From contig JAVEEC010000043.1 of the NCBI GenBank assembly GCA_030840645.1, positions 1 through 64,000 on the forward strand: a DNA stretch of 64,000 nucleotides, written 5' to 3'. The stretch comes from Frankiaceae bacterium (GTDB taxonomy: Bacteria > Actinomycetota > Actinomycetes > BP-191). The notes under the pieces were generated by a model that was not told the origin of the DNA, did no database searches, and saw nothing but the letters and a program-made list of their open reading frames with translations. Shown piece by piece: positions 37,416-46,237 of this stretch (its first letter is position 1; each line of letters opens with the position of its first letter). Both the position numbers and the translations under genes were made by a program.

Positions 37416-38468
37416 ATGTCGGTACCGCGCGCAGTCCGTGTCCCGGCCGCCGCAACGTTCGTCGCGCTCGCCCTCGGCTCGGCTCTGATCCTCGCCGCCC
37501 CGGGCGCGTTCGCCGCGCCGAACCCGGTCCTCCTGCGGACCGCGGACAGCTTCGCGATCCTCGCGGGCACCGGCATCACCTACACCGGTGCCAACACCAT
37601 CAAGGGCGACGTCGGCTCGTTCCCCACGCTCACCCAGTCCGGTCCTGGCACGCTTGTCATCACCGGTGCCAACCACCACGGCGACACCGTCACCATGGGC
37701 GCCAAGGACGACCTCGTCACCGCGTACGACGACGCGGCCGACCGGCTGCCCCACACCCCCACGGCGGTCGAGCTCGGCGGCACCACAAAGTTCGCGGGCG
37801 TCTACAGCGGCGGCACGTTCGGCATCACCGGCACGCTCACCCTCGACGCGCAGGGCGACCCCGACGCGCAGTTCGTGTTCCAGTCCGCCGCCACCGTGAT
37901 CGCCGAGGCGGGGAGCCGGGTCGCGCTGCTCAACGGCGCCAACCCGTGCAACGTCGTCTGGCAGGTCACCAGCTCCGCGACGTTCAAGACTGGGTCGCGG
38001 TTCGTCGGCGACGTCATCGCGCTCACGTCCATCACCGCGCAGACCGGCGCGACGTTCCGCGGCCGGCTGCTCGCCCGCAACGGCGCCGTCACGCTGGACA
38101 CCAACACCATCGACAACGCCACCTGCGTGACCGTCGTGGCGACCGCGAGCGCGACCCCCTCGGCGCGCGCCACCGCGTCGGCGACGCCGACCTCCGGGAC
38201 CGGCGGCGGGCCGTCCGCGACCCCGAGCCCCGTCGTCGCCCTGGTCGCGGGTCCCGGCCAGCCCGGTCAGCCGGGCCGGCCCGGTCAGCCCGTCGTCCCG
38301 CTCGGCGGGCCGCCGCGCCGTACGGTCGACACCCCGCCTGCGCAGCGAACCCGCCTGCCCGTCACCGGTGCGCGCACAGCCTGGTTGCTCGCCACGGGGC
38401 TCGGCATGCTCGCCCTCGGCGTCCTGAGCCTCGGCGCCGCGCGCCGGCGCGGGCTGCACGCCGTCTGA
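37416..38468 (+). CDS. Surface-anchored DUF3494 (ice-binding-like) protein
   Basis: A 350-residue precursor. Signal peptide (AAATFVALALGSALILAAPGAFA), then a DUF3494 beta-solenoid of about 210 residues (GDVGSFPT, ELGGTTKFAGVYSGGTFGIT, FKTGSRFVGDVIALTSIT). A Ser/Thr/Pro linker with a PGQPGQPGRPGQP run follows, then an LPVTG sorting signal near 314, a hydrophobic span and RRRG. DUF3494 proteins bind ice or act as adhesins. ATG 37416 has AGAGGAG upstream. Confidence 0.9.
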   Translation: MSVPRAVRVPAAATFVALALGSALILAAPGAFAAPNPVLLRTADSFAILAGTGITYTGANTIKGDVGSFPTLTQSGPGTLVITGANHHGDTVTMGAKDDLVTAYDDAADRLPHTPTAVELGGTTKFAGVYSGGTFGITGTLTLDAQGDPDAQFVFQSAATVIAEAGSRVALLNGANPCNVVWQVTSSATFKTGSRFVGDVIALTSITAQTGATFRGRLLARNGAVTLDTNTIDNATCVTVVATASATPSARATASATPTSGTGGGPSATPSPVVALVAGPGQPGQPGRPGQPVVPLGGPPRRTVDTPPAQRTRLPVTGARTAWLLATGLGMLALGVLSLGAARRRGLHAV

Positions 38469-38544
38469 CAGTTCGCCGGTTCCCCGGACGCGGGCGCGGG
38501 CCCGACCTTAGTGTCGGGCGAACACCCACAGAACGGGGCGGTTC

Positions 38545-39618
38545 ATGCGGTCGACTCACCGGCGCGCCGGGGGCGTCCTCGTCGCGCTGGTCCTCGCCGC
38601 GTCGCCGGCCCCCGCGAACGCGGCCCCGCGGCGGACCGTGTCCGGCTGGCTGCCGTACTGGTCCGCCGCCACGAACATGGCGCACTTCGCGGCGAACGCC
38701 GACCTGTTCCGCAGCGTCAGCCCGTTCTGGTACCGCGCCGACGGCACGACCCTGATCGTCGCGCAGCCCGGCGCCGAGAGCGCCACCGTCCTCGGCGGCG
38801 CCCGCGCCCAGGGCGTGCCTGTCATCCCCACGGTCACCGAGACGATGAACGCGGCCGCGATGGCCGCGATCCTCGGCTCGCCGTCGCGGCGCGCGGCGCA
38901 CGAGGACCGGATCGTCCGGCTGGTCACCAGCCACGGCTACGCGGGCATCGACCTCGACTACGAGCAGTTCGTCGTCACGACCGACCAGGCGATCGCGGCG
39001 ACGAACAGGGACGGCTTCTCGGCGCTCGTGCGCGGGCTCTGCGGCAAGCTGCGCGCCCGCGGTAAGAGCTGCGTGATCACTGTCAACGCGCGGGTCGACG
39101 ACGCGATGCAGGCGAGCTACCGGCCGACGCACGCCGTCGGCGTCTTCGACTACGCCGTCATCACCAGGTATGCGACGACGATGCGGATCATGACGTACGG
39201 CCAGCACTTCCCGTCCGGCGCGCCGGGACCGGTCGCCGGCTACGGCTGGGTCGACGCGGTCGCCAGGTACACCGCGAGCAAGGCCGGCGCGTACCGCGGC
39301 CGGGTCGAGCTCGGCGTGGCGCAGGTCGGCTACGACTGGGGCCGCCCGGGTACGCGCGCCGCGACGTACACGTTCGCGCAGGCCGTGGCGAAGCAGCGGG
39401 CCGTGCACTCGCCGCGGATGTGGTCGGCCGCCGAGCAGGCGCCGTACTTCAACTACCGCTCGGCCGACGGCGTCGGGCACCGGGTCTGGTACGACGACGC
39501 GGCGTCGGGCGCCGCGCGGGCGCGGCTCGCGCTGCGCTACGGCTTCGCCGGCACCGCGCTCTGGTACCCGGGCGTCGAGGACCCGAACGTGTGGCAGGCG
39601 CTGCGCCGGATGTCCTGA
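38545..39618 (+). CDS. Secreted glycoside hydrolase family 18-like protein
   Basis: A 357-residue precursor with a signal peptide (GGVLVALVLAASPAPANA). The TIM-barrel strand 4 motif GIDLDYEQF gives the catalytic Glu near residue 139, and the N-terminus VSGWLPYWSA is typical of the spore-germination/chitinase-like GH18 branch. It would cleave beta-1,4-linked GlcNAc polymers such as chitin or peptidoglycan. It follows the DUF3494 gene by 76 bases. Confidence 0.88.
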   Translation: MRSTHRRAGGVLVALVLAASPAPANAAPRRTVSGWLPYWSAATNMAHFAANADLFRSVSPFWYRADGTTLIVAQPGAESATVLGGARAQGVPVIPTVTETMNAAAMAAILGSPSRRAAHEDRIVRLVTSHGYAGIDLDYEQFVVTTDQAIAATNRDGFSALVRGLCGKLRARGKSCVITVNARVDDAMQASYRPTHAVGVFDYAVITRYATTMRIMTYGQHFPSGAPGPVAGYGWVDAVARYTASKAGAYRGRVELGVAQVGYDWGRPGTRAATYTFAQAVAKQRAVHSPRMWSAAEQAPYFNYRSADGVGHRVWYDDAASGAARARLALRYGFAGTALWYPGVEDPNVWQALRRMS

Positions 39619-39625
39619 CGCGCGG

Positions 39626-41278
39626 TCAGGAGGAGCGTTCGTACCCCGGCAGGCCGCCGTTCGCGGGGGCCGTGGCGGGTGAGCGCGGCTCGTAGTGCGA
39701 CAGGCCCGGCTCGAACGGCGGCTCCGCGGGCGGCGGCGCCTCGCTGATCGGGTCGCGCATCGGCTCCCGCGCGGGTACGCGCGACGGCGCGGCCGGCGGG
39801 AGGTTGATCGTCTGGCCGGCCGGCTCGCCGGCGGCCCGGTGGTTGCCGGCGAGCGAGGTCGTCGCGCGGCGCACCGCCGCTGTCGCCAGCTCGCCGCGCA
39901 GGATCGGCTTGGACGAGTCCTTCGTGTCGTAGCCGTACCCGTAGCCGTACGCGTACGAGCCGCGGCCGCGGGTCGGCGCCATCGTCAGCACGCAGCCGAG
40001 GACCGCCGCGTCAACGGCGGCCAGCGCCTCCATCGCCCGGCGGACCTGCTCGCGGCGGACCTTGCCGACGCGGACGCAGAGGATGGCGCCGCTCGTCAGC
40101 GTCGCGATCACCGCGGCGTCGGTGACGGGCAGCAGCGGGGGCGCGTCGACCACGACGACGTCGTACGCCTGCTCCATCTGCGCCATCAGCGCGCGCATGC
40201 CGGCCGACGCCAGCAGCTCGCTGGGGTTCGGCGGCAGCGGGCCGCTCGACAGCACCGCGAGGCCGGAGTCGCCCCACGGCTGGATCGCGTCGGCCAGCTC
40301 GACCTGCCCGATCAGCACGGAGGTGAGGCCGACCGCGCCCTCGATGCCGAGGTAGTCGGGGATCTTCGGGCGGCGCAGGTCGCCCTCGACCAGCAGCACC
40401 CGGATGCCGGCCTGCGCCAGCGTGATCGCGAGGTTGCAGGCGCTGGTCGACTTGCCCTCGCCCGGCAGCGGGCTGGTCACGACCAGCGAACGCAGCGGCC
40501 GGTCGATCTCGACGAACTGCAGGTTGGTACGGAGCTGGCGGAACGCCTCCGCGCGGGGGGTGTTCGGGTCGTCGTGGACGACGAGCGGTCGCGACGACGC
40601 CCGGCCGTCGTAGCCGATGGAGGCCAGCGTCGCCAGCCCGGCGATCTCGAGCACGTCCTCCGGCGTCTTGACGGTGTTGTCCAGCGTGTCGCGCGCCACG
40701 GCCAGCGCCACGCCGAGCAGCAGGCCGGCGAGCGCGGCGAGCGTGAGGTTGCGCAGCGGGCGCGGCGACACCGGGACGGTGCCGAGGCGCGGGTCGGCGA
40801 CGACGACCACCCGGACGTTCGCGGGGCCGCCCGCGGTCGGGCGTTCGAGGTTCGAGACGAGCAGCGGGAACTGCCGGCCGAGGGCGGTGGCGATGTCGCG
40901 CGCGAGCTTGGGGTCGGCGTCGGTGACCGTCGCGCTGAGCAGGACGGTGTCCGGCTCGACGTTGGCGCTGATCTTCTGGCTGATCTGGTCGATCGTCAGG
41001 GGGAGGTTGAGGTCCTTGCGGACCGCCTCGGCCAGCCGCTCGCCGGTGAGCAGGTCGGTGTAGGACTTCACCCGCTGCTGGGAGAACAGCCCGCCGGTGT
41101 ACGCCGCCTGGTTGTCGGTCGACGTCGCGGGCGTCGAGACGAAGAACTTCACCGAGGACTGGTACTGCGGGGTGGCGCGCACGGTCATGGCCGCCGCGGC
41201 CAGGATCGACAGCAGCGTCACGACGACGACGAGACGCCAGTGCTTGCGCAGGATGCCGAGATACGCCGCGAGATCCAA
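39626..41278 (-). CDS. Polysaccharide co-polymerase/tyrosine autokinase (Wzz-CpsD fusion)
   Basis: A 550-residue BY-kinase. The Wzz domain has two membrane helices (about 17-35 and 175-192). The kinase domain has Walker A PLPGEGKSTSACN near 271, Walker A' VLLVEGDLRRPK and Walker B YDVVVVDAPPLL. A tyrosine cluster (SYAYGYGYGYDTK, about 437-450) is the likely autophosphorylation site. A Pro-rich tail of 100 residues follows. It sets glycan chain length. It is divergent from the LAGTG protein gene across a 221-base region. Confidence 0.93.
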   Translation of the reverse strand: MDLAAYLGILRKHWRLVVVVTLLSILAAAAMTVRATPQYQSSVKFFVSTPATSTDNQAAYTGGLFSQQRVKSYTDLLTGERLAEAVRKDLNLPLTIDQISQKISANVEPDTVLLSATVTDADPKLARDIATALGRQFPLLVSNLERPTAGGPANVRVVVVADPRLGTVPVSPRPLRNLTLAALAGLLLGVALAVARDTLDNTVKTPEDVLEIAGLATLASIGYDGRASSRPLVVHDDPNTPRAEAFRQLRTNLQFVEIDRPLRSLVVTSPLPGEGKSTSACNLAITLAQAGIRVLLVEGDLRRPKIPDYLGIEGAVGLTSVLIGQVELADAIQPWGDSGLAVLSSGPLPPNPSELLASAGMRALMAQMEQAYDVVVVDAPPLLPVTDAAVIATLTSGAILCVRVGKVRREQVRRAMEALAAVDAAVLGCVLTMAPTRGRGSYAYGYGYGYDTKDSSKPILRGELATAAVRRATTSLAGNHRAAGEPAGQTINLPPAAPSRVPAREPMRDPISEAPPPAEPPFEPGLSHYEPRSPATAPANGGLPGYERSS

Positions 41279-41499
41279 GACCCATCCTCGGGTAGTCGGT
41301 GTGGAAGCAGCCTAACCGGGTCAGGCCGTCTGATGCTTCCCCGTAGCGCGCGCGGGTACCCATCCCGGTCACGGAACCGTTCGCCGGGGCGGGCGTCCCC
41401 GCCTGCGAAGATCACCAAAAGGTTCCCCCGACGTTTGTCGTGGGGCTACTGTGGTTACCAATGGGGAAGTATGGAAGACGTGACGGGTTCCTACGGGCC

Positions 41500-42000
41500 A
41501 TGACGAAAGAAGACATCGTGACGCTGTCGAAGCTCGCCGCAGTCTCGTTCGCGGCGGTGGTGGTGCTCGCTCCGGCGACCGCCGCATACGCCCAGGTCCC
41601 GTACCCGCCGACCGTGGGCAACGCCCGCGTCAGCGCGACCGCCGTCAAGCCGGGCGGCTGCGTGACGTTCTCCGGCGACGGCTTCCTGCCCGCGAGCCCG
41701 GTCGTCGTCACCGACGACGGTGCCGCCGTCACCACCGTCACGACGGGTACCGACGGCTCGTTCAGCACCCAGGTCTGCCCGAGCGTCCTGGGCGTCCACC
41801 TGATCCGCGGCGCGGGCACCGGCACCAACGGCGCCGCCCGCGTCCTGAGCGCGTCCGTCACCGTCTCGGCCACCGGCCTGGCCGGTACCGGCGCCGCGAA
41901 CACCGTTCCGATGGTGGCCGTCGGCGCGGGCATGATCCTCGCCGGCGCGGGCGCGGTCGTCGTGGCGAGCCGCCGCCGCCGCGCCACCGCCGTCGCCTAG
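41500..42000 (+). CDS. Secreted protein with class-E-type LAxTG sorting signal
   Basis: A 166-residue precursor. Signal peptide SFAAVVVLAPATAAYAQ, then an Ig-like domain (AVKPGGCVTFSGDGFLPASP, with a Cys pair) and a C-terminal LAGTG at about 127-131, a hydrophobic span and RRRR. LAxTG is recognised by class E sortases, common in actinomycetes. ATG 41500 is preferred over the longer frame. The upstream region carries an imperfect inverted repeat around GTTTGTCG, but no promoter I can assign. Confidence 0.75.
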   Translation: MTKEDIVTLSKLAAVSFAAVVVLAPATAAYAQVPYPPTVGNARVSATAVKPGGCVTFSGDGFLPASPVVVTDDGAAVTTVTTGTDGSFSTQVCPSVLGVHLIRGAGTGTNGAARVLSASVTVSATGLAGTGAANTVPMVAVGAGMILAGAGAVVVASRRRRATAVA

Positions 42001-42040
42001 CCCTCAGAGCCCGGCCGCCGTCGGCGGCCCTGGAGCAGCC

Positions 42041-43858
42041 GTGCCAGCCGTCCTGAGTGCCCCCGCCCAACGGCGGGAGGTCGCGCAGGGTGCCGTCGAC
42101 GCGCTGGCGTGGTTCGCCGCCGTGCCGGTCGCGACGCTGCTGCGGTACGAGTTCGTCACCGCCGACGTGACGGCCCGCGGCGTCCTCGCCATCGCGCTGT
42201 TCGCGGCGAGCGCGCAGGTCGTGTCCGGCTACGTCGTCGGCGTGTACATCGGCCGCTGGCGGTACGGCAGCTTCGACGAGGTCGCCGCGCTGACCCAGAG
42301 CGTCGTCGTGGCGACGGTGCTCACGCTGCTCGTCGACTGGGCGTCCGGCGTTCCGCGCTGGGTCCCGTTCGGCGCCGTCGTCGGCAGCGGGGTGATCGCG
42401 CTCGTTCTCATGGCCGGGGTCAGGTACGCCGTCCGCCTCGTCCGCGAACGCCGCCGCCGGCCGGTCGACACGACCGAGCGGCTGCTCGTGTTCGGCGCGG
42501 GCGACGGCGGCGTGCAGGTCATCACGTCGCTGCTCCGCGACCCGGCCAGCGTCTACCTCCCGGTCGGCCTGCTCGACGACGACCCGGCCAAGCGGCAGCT
42601 CCGCATCTGCGGCGTGCCCGTCCTCGGCGACCGGACCCGGCTGGAGCACGTCGCCGAACGCGTCGAGGCCACGACCCTGCTGATCGCCGTGCCGAGCGCC
42701 GACTCGGCCGTCATCGCCGGCCTGACCGAGTCCGCCGAGGCGGCCGGGCTCGCCGTCAAGGTGCTCCCCCCGGTCAGCGAGCTGGTCGGGGGCCTGGTCA
42801 CCGGCCACGACATCCGCGACGTGAGCGAGGCCGACCTGCTCGGCCGGCACCAGGTCGAGACCGACGTCGACTCCGTTGCCGCGTACCTCACCGGCCGGCG
42901 GGTGCTCGTCACCGGCGCCGGCGGCTCGATCGGGTCCGAGCTCTGCCGCCAGATCCACCGCTTCTCGCCCGCCGAGCTGGTCATGCTGGACCGCGACGAG
43001 ACGATGCTGCACGACGTCCAGCTCTCCATCGACGGCCGGGCGCTGCTCGACTCGCCTGACGTCGTCCTGGCCGACATCCGCGACGCCGAGGCGATCGACC
43101 GGGTGTTCGCGCGGCACCGCCCGGACGTGGTGTTCCATGCCGCCGCCCTCAAGCACCTGCCGATGCTCGAACGCCACCCCGACGAGTCGCTCAAGAGCAA
43201 CGTGCTCGGCACGCTCAACGTCCTGCGCGCCGCGCAGCGGTACGGCGTCGAGCGGTTCGTGAACATCTCGACCGACAAGGCCGCCAACCCGTCCAGTGTC
43301 CTCGGCTACACCAAGCGGGTCGCCGAGCGCCTCACCGCGTACGTCGCCGCGGAGACCGGCGGCGACTTCCTCTCCGTGCGGTTCGGCAACGTCCTCGGCT
43401 CGCGCGGCTCGGTGCTGCCGACGTTCCGCGCCCAGGTCGAGGCGGGCGGGCCGATCACGGTCACCCACAAGGACGTCACGCGGTACTTCATGACCGTCGA
43501 GGAGGCCGTCCAGCTCGTCGTCCAGGCGGGCGCGATCGGGCGCCCTGGCGAGGCGCTCGTCCTCGACATGGGCGAGCCCGTTCGCATCAACGACGTCGCC
43601 CGGCGGCTGGCGGCGCGCGCGACGCGACCTGTGAAGATCGCGTACACCGGGCTGCGGCCCGGCGAGAAGCTGCACGAGGAGCTGCTCGGGACGGGCGAGC
43701 TGGACCGCCGCCCGATCCACCCGCTCGTCTCCCACGTCGACGTGCCGCCGCTCGACCCGGAGCGCGTACTCGCGGTGGACCTCGCCGCACCCGCCGACGA
43801 GCTGGTGGGCCGCCTCGCGGCGCTCGCCGCCGTCGACATCGACCGCGCCCGCCGCTAG
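42041..43858 (+). CDS. Membrane-bound CapD/PglF-type nucleotide-sugar 4,6-dehydratase
   Basis: A 605-residue protein. Four N-terminal membrane spans (about residues 15-125) precede a CoA-binding-like domain and a short-chain dehydrogenase domain (VTGAGGSIGSELCRQI). The catalytic TDK of the PglF/FlaA1 group is present in STDKAANPSSVLGYTKR; a Leu stands where PglF has Met. It converts a UDP-HexNAc to the 4-keto-6-deoxy sugar, the first step to diamino or other deoxy sugars. It pairs logically with the PglE/D/C-like genes at 50.5-52.8 kb. Confidence 0.92.
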   Translation: MPAVLSAPAQRREVAQGAVDALAWFAAVPVATLLRYEFVTADVTARGVLAIALFAASAQVVSGYVVGVYIGRWRYGSFDEVAALTQSVVVATVLTLLVDWASGVPRWVPFGAVVGSGVIALVLMAGVRYAVRLVRERRRRPVDTTERLLVFGAGDGGVQVITSLLRDPASVYLPVGLLDDDPAKRQLRICGVPVLGDRTRLEHVAERVEATTLLIAVPSADSAVIAGLTESAEAAGLAVKVLPPVSELVGGLVTGHDIRDVSEADLLGRHQVETDVDSVAAYLTGRRVLVTGAGGSIGSELCRQIHRFSPAELVMLDRDETMLHDVQLSIDGRALLDSPDVVLADIRDAEAIDRVFARHRPDVVFHAAALKHLPMLERHPDESLKSNVLGTLNVLRAAQRYGVERFVNISTDKAANPSSVLGYTKRVAERLTAYVAAETGGDFLSVRFGNVLGSRGSVLPTFRAQVEAGGPITVTHKDVTRYFMTVEEAVQLVVQAGAIGRPGEALVLDMGEPVRINDVARRLAARATRPVKIAYTGLRPGEKLHEELLGTGELDRRPIHPLVSHVDVPPLDPERVLAVDLAAPADELVGRLAALAAVDIDRARR

Positions 43859-45588
43859 CGGACCCGTACCGCGACCTCGTCGGGGACGACCAGCGGGGGC
43901 TCGCGGACCAGCGGCCGCCCCGGCGGGACCTGCGCGAGCCGTAGCGTCAGCACCGCCTCGTGGCCGGGGTCGACGTCCACGTACGCCGACCAGACGGGGT
44001 GGCCGCGCTGCAGCTCGGACTCCACGGCGATCGCGCGCCCGTCGAGCGCCGCACCCTCCAGCAGCGAGCCGAACGCCCCGAACACCGAGACGTACGTGTG
44101 CTGCTCGCCCGGCCGGAACCCCGCGCCCGGCGGCAGGTCGAGCCGGCCGCGGACGTACGCGGGCAGCCCCGGCGGGGCGAGGTTGCGCAGCCGGACCTCG
44201 ACCGTTCCCGTGCCGTCGCGGCGACGGTCGTAGCTGATCGAGCGGCGGACGTAGTAGTCGAGCTTGTTGCCGGCCGCGTTGACCGTCGTGACCTCGAGGT
44301 ACGGCCCCGGCTTGTCGGGCAGCACGCCCGCGAGCGGCATCGTCTCCAGCAGGGCCCGCTCGCCCGGGTGGGTCGACGCGATCTGCAGGTGACGGCTCCC
44401 GGCCGCGTCGGCCAGCGCCGTCACCAGCCCGGCCGTCGGGCCGCGGCCGGACGTGAGGTCGCGGTAGACGGCGACCGCGACCTGCTGGAGGAACAGGTCG
44501 CGCAGGTGCCCGTTCGTCGCGAACCGCGCGTACGCGTCCCGCTCGGTCAGCCGCACGACGTTCGCCGCGGTCACCTGCTCGCCGCTCGGCAGCGTCGTCG
44601 GTCCGGTCACCGTGAGCAGTCCGGAGAGGGCGACAGGGTCGATCGCGATCGTGCCGTCGAGGCGTTCGCCCCGGGTCCGCAGCCACAGCGCGGTCCAGAT
44701 CTGGTCGGCGTCGGGGAAGTGCGGGGAGAGGTTCCCGCTCGTCCACCACGAGTCGGCGTAGAAGCGGCCGTACCGCGTCACGAAGTCCGGCGGCATCCGG
44801 GTCGCCGGGACCGGCGTGGTGTTGCGCAGCTCCTCGGCGACGCCGAGCCGGGTCAGCCGCAGCCGGCCGTGGTCGGCTTCGAGGATGCCCCACGCGCCGA
44901 GGAAGCCGCCGGAGCCGCGCATCTCGGCGTTGTTGAGGATCGCCAGGAAGTACCGCCGCACCCCCGAGCCGCCGAGCATGTCCGGCGCGAGCCGCGCGGC
45001 GAGCGTCGCCGTCGACACCGAGGTCCGCAACGTCTCGAGCTGGTCCAGCAGCGCGGCCCGCCCGCGCCCGACCGAGCCGAGGAGGAACGTCGAGGGCAGA
45101 GCGCGGACCGCGCCCTCGGTCCTCGCGACCGAGGCGCCGACCCGCGCGAGGTCCGGCTGCGCGGCGCGCAGCGGTTCGAGCCGTACACCGCCGGCGTTGT
45201 CGCGCAACGACTCCAGCGAGAGCCCAGCCGCGACCCGGTCCAGGTCGGGGAACGTGCGCGTCGCGAGGTCGTCGACGGCCCGCGCCAGGCCTCCGCCCGT
45301 CCGCAGCGACCGGCCGAACCACGGCACGTGCGAGAGCACCCGCCACACCGGGTCGGACGTCAGCCGCCGCGCGGCGTGGGTGTCGCGCTGGATCGCGGCG
45401 AGCCGCGCAGGCACCGAGGCGCGGTCGGCGGAGAGCGCGTCCTGGAGCGTGGGCACCGCGGCCCGCGCGGCGTCGAGCCGCACCCGCGCCCGCATGCCGC
45501 GTACGCCGACCCAGCCGACGAGCAGCACGGCGACGGCGAGTGCGACCAGCAGGGCCCGGACGATCGTGCGTCGTCGCGGGACGGTCAC
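43855..45588 (-). CDS. DUF4012 membrane-anchored protein
   Basis: A 577-residue protein with one N-terminal membrane helix (IVRALLVALAVAVLLVGWVG) and a large extracellular DUF4012 domain (YFLAILNNAEMRGSGGFLGA, ADSWWTSGNLSPHFPDA, TIAIDPVALSGLLTVTGP). DUF4012 proteins accompany exopolysaccharide clusters and resemble LytR-CpsA-Psr partners; the function is unproven. GTG 45588 overlaps the upstream gene's stop. It converges on the dehydratase gene with a 4-base overlap. Confidence 0.85.
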   Translation of the reverse strand: MTVPRRRTIVRALLVALAVAVLLVGWVGVRGMRARVRLDAARAAVPTLQDALSADRASVPARLAAIQRDTHAARRLTSDPVWRVLSHVPWFGRSLRTGGGLARAVDDLATRTFPDLDRVAAGLSLESLRDNAGGVRLEPLRAAQPDLARVGASVARTEGAVRALPSTFLLGSVGRGRAALLDQLETLRTSVSTATLAARLAPDMLGGSGVRRYFLAILNNAEMRGSGGFLGAWGILEADHGRLRLTRLGVAEELRNTTPVPATRMPPDFVTRYGRFYADSWWTSGNLSPHFPDADQIWTALWLRTRGERLDGTIAIDPVALSGLLTVTGPTTLPSGEQVTAANVVRLTERDAYARFATNGHLRDLFLQQVAVAVYRDLTSGRGPTAGLVTALADAAGSRHLQIASTHPGERALLETMPLAGVLPDKPGPYLEVTTVNAAGNKLDYYVRRSISYDRRRDGTGTVEVRLRNLAPPGLPAYVRGRLDLPPGAGFRPGEQHTYVSVFGAFGSLLEGAALDGRAIAVESELQRGHPVWSAYVDVDPGHEAVLTLRLAQVPPGRPLVREPPLVVPDEVAVRVR

Positions 45589-46217
45589 CCGCCCGGACCC
45601 CAGCGGGGCTGCCGCCGTCCGGCCGCGGACGGCTCGACCGGCTCGATCTCGACTGCCTGCTCCGGCTCGGCGGGCGCCGCAGGCTCCTCCGGCGCCGGCT
45701 CGGCCAGGTCGACCATCTCGAACGGCGCGAACATCTCCGGCGACAGCCCCTCGACGAGGAACCGCTCGACGTCGGCGAGCGCCTCCGCCGCGGTCTCCGC
45801 GGCAGCGACCACGGCCGCGACCCGGTCGGCGAGCGGGTTGTCGGTGGCGCGCAGCCCCGCGACAGCCGCGTGCCCGCGCGCGGAGCCGAACGTCAGCGCC
45901 TCGGTCGCGTGCCACCACGCGTCGTGCGGCAGGACGATCGACAGCGACGTCGCGGTCACGGCGGGGCGCTCGGTGGCGAGGCCGGGGAGGTGCTGCTCGT
46001 CCCAGAGGTGGCCGAGCGCGAGCACGTCCGCGACGACCTCGTACATCGAGGAGACGCAGGAGCGCACCCGGCCGGCGACGAGCGCGGCCGCCGGGTCGTC
46101 CGCGGCGACCCGGGTCAGGACGTCAAACGGCCCGATCGCGCGCGACACCGGAGCGAGCGCGTCGAGCAGGGCCTGCACCGACTCATGAAGAGCGGAGACC
46201 GCTCGCACCGCGTCCAC
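45585..46217 (-). CDS. Unknown protein in the DUF4012 operon (210 aa)
   Basis: A helical protein of Ala/Val/Glu/Leu-rich segments (ALHESVQALLDALAPVSRAI, VVAAAETAAEALADVERFL) with an acidic Pro tail (EPAPEEPAAPAEPEQ). No membrane helix or catalytic motif is seen. It lies between the Asp-box protein and DUF4012 genes with a 4-base overlap to the latter, so all three are one operon. GTG 46217 is the start. I do not recognise it. Confidence 0.65.
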   Translation of the reverse strand: MDAVRAVSALHESVQALLDALAPVSRAIGPFDVLTRVAADDPAAALVAGRVRSCVSSMYEVVADVLALGHLWDEQHLPGLATERPAVTATSLSIVLPHDAWWHATEALTFGSARGHAAVAGLRATDNPLADRVAAVVAAAETAAEALADVERFLVEGLSPEMFAPFEMVDLAEPAPEEPAAPAEPEQAVEIEPVEPSAAGRRQPRWGPGG

Positions 46218-46237
46218 GTTCGCATCGTAACCGCGCG

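Noticed and set aside
37900-38330. Collagen-like or CRISPR-like repeat in the PGQ region
   Set aside because: It is a short in-frame Pro/Gly linker inside the DUF3494 gene, not an array.
42041-43858. Missing catalytic Tyr in the CapD-type dehydratase as evidence of inactivity
   Set aside because: PglF/FlaA1 enzymes naturally lack this Tyr and use the TDK Thr-Asp-Lys residues, which are present.
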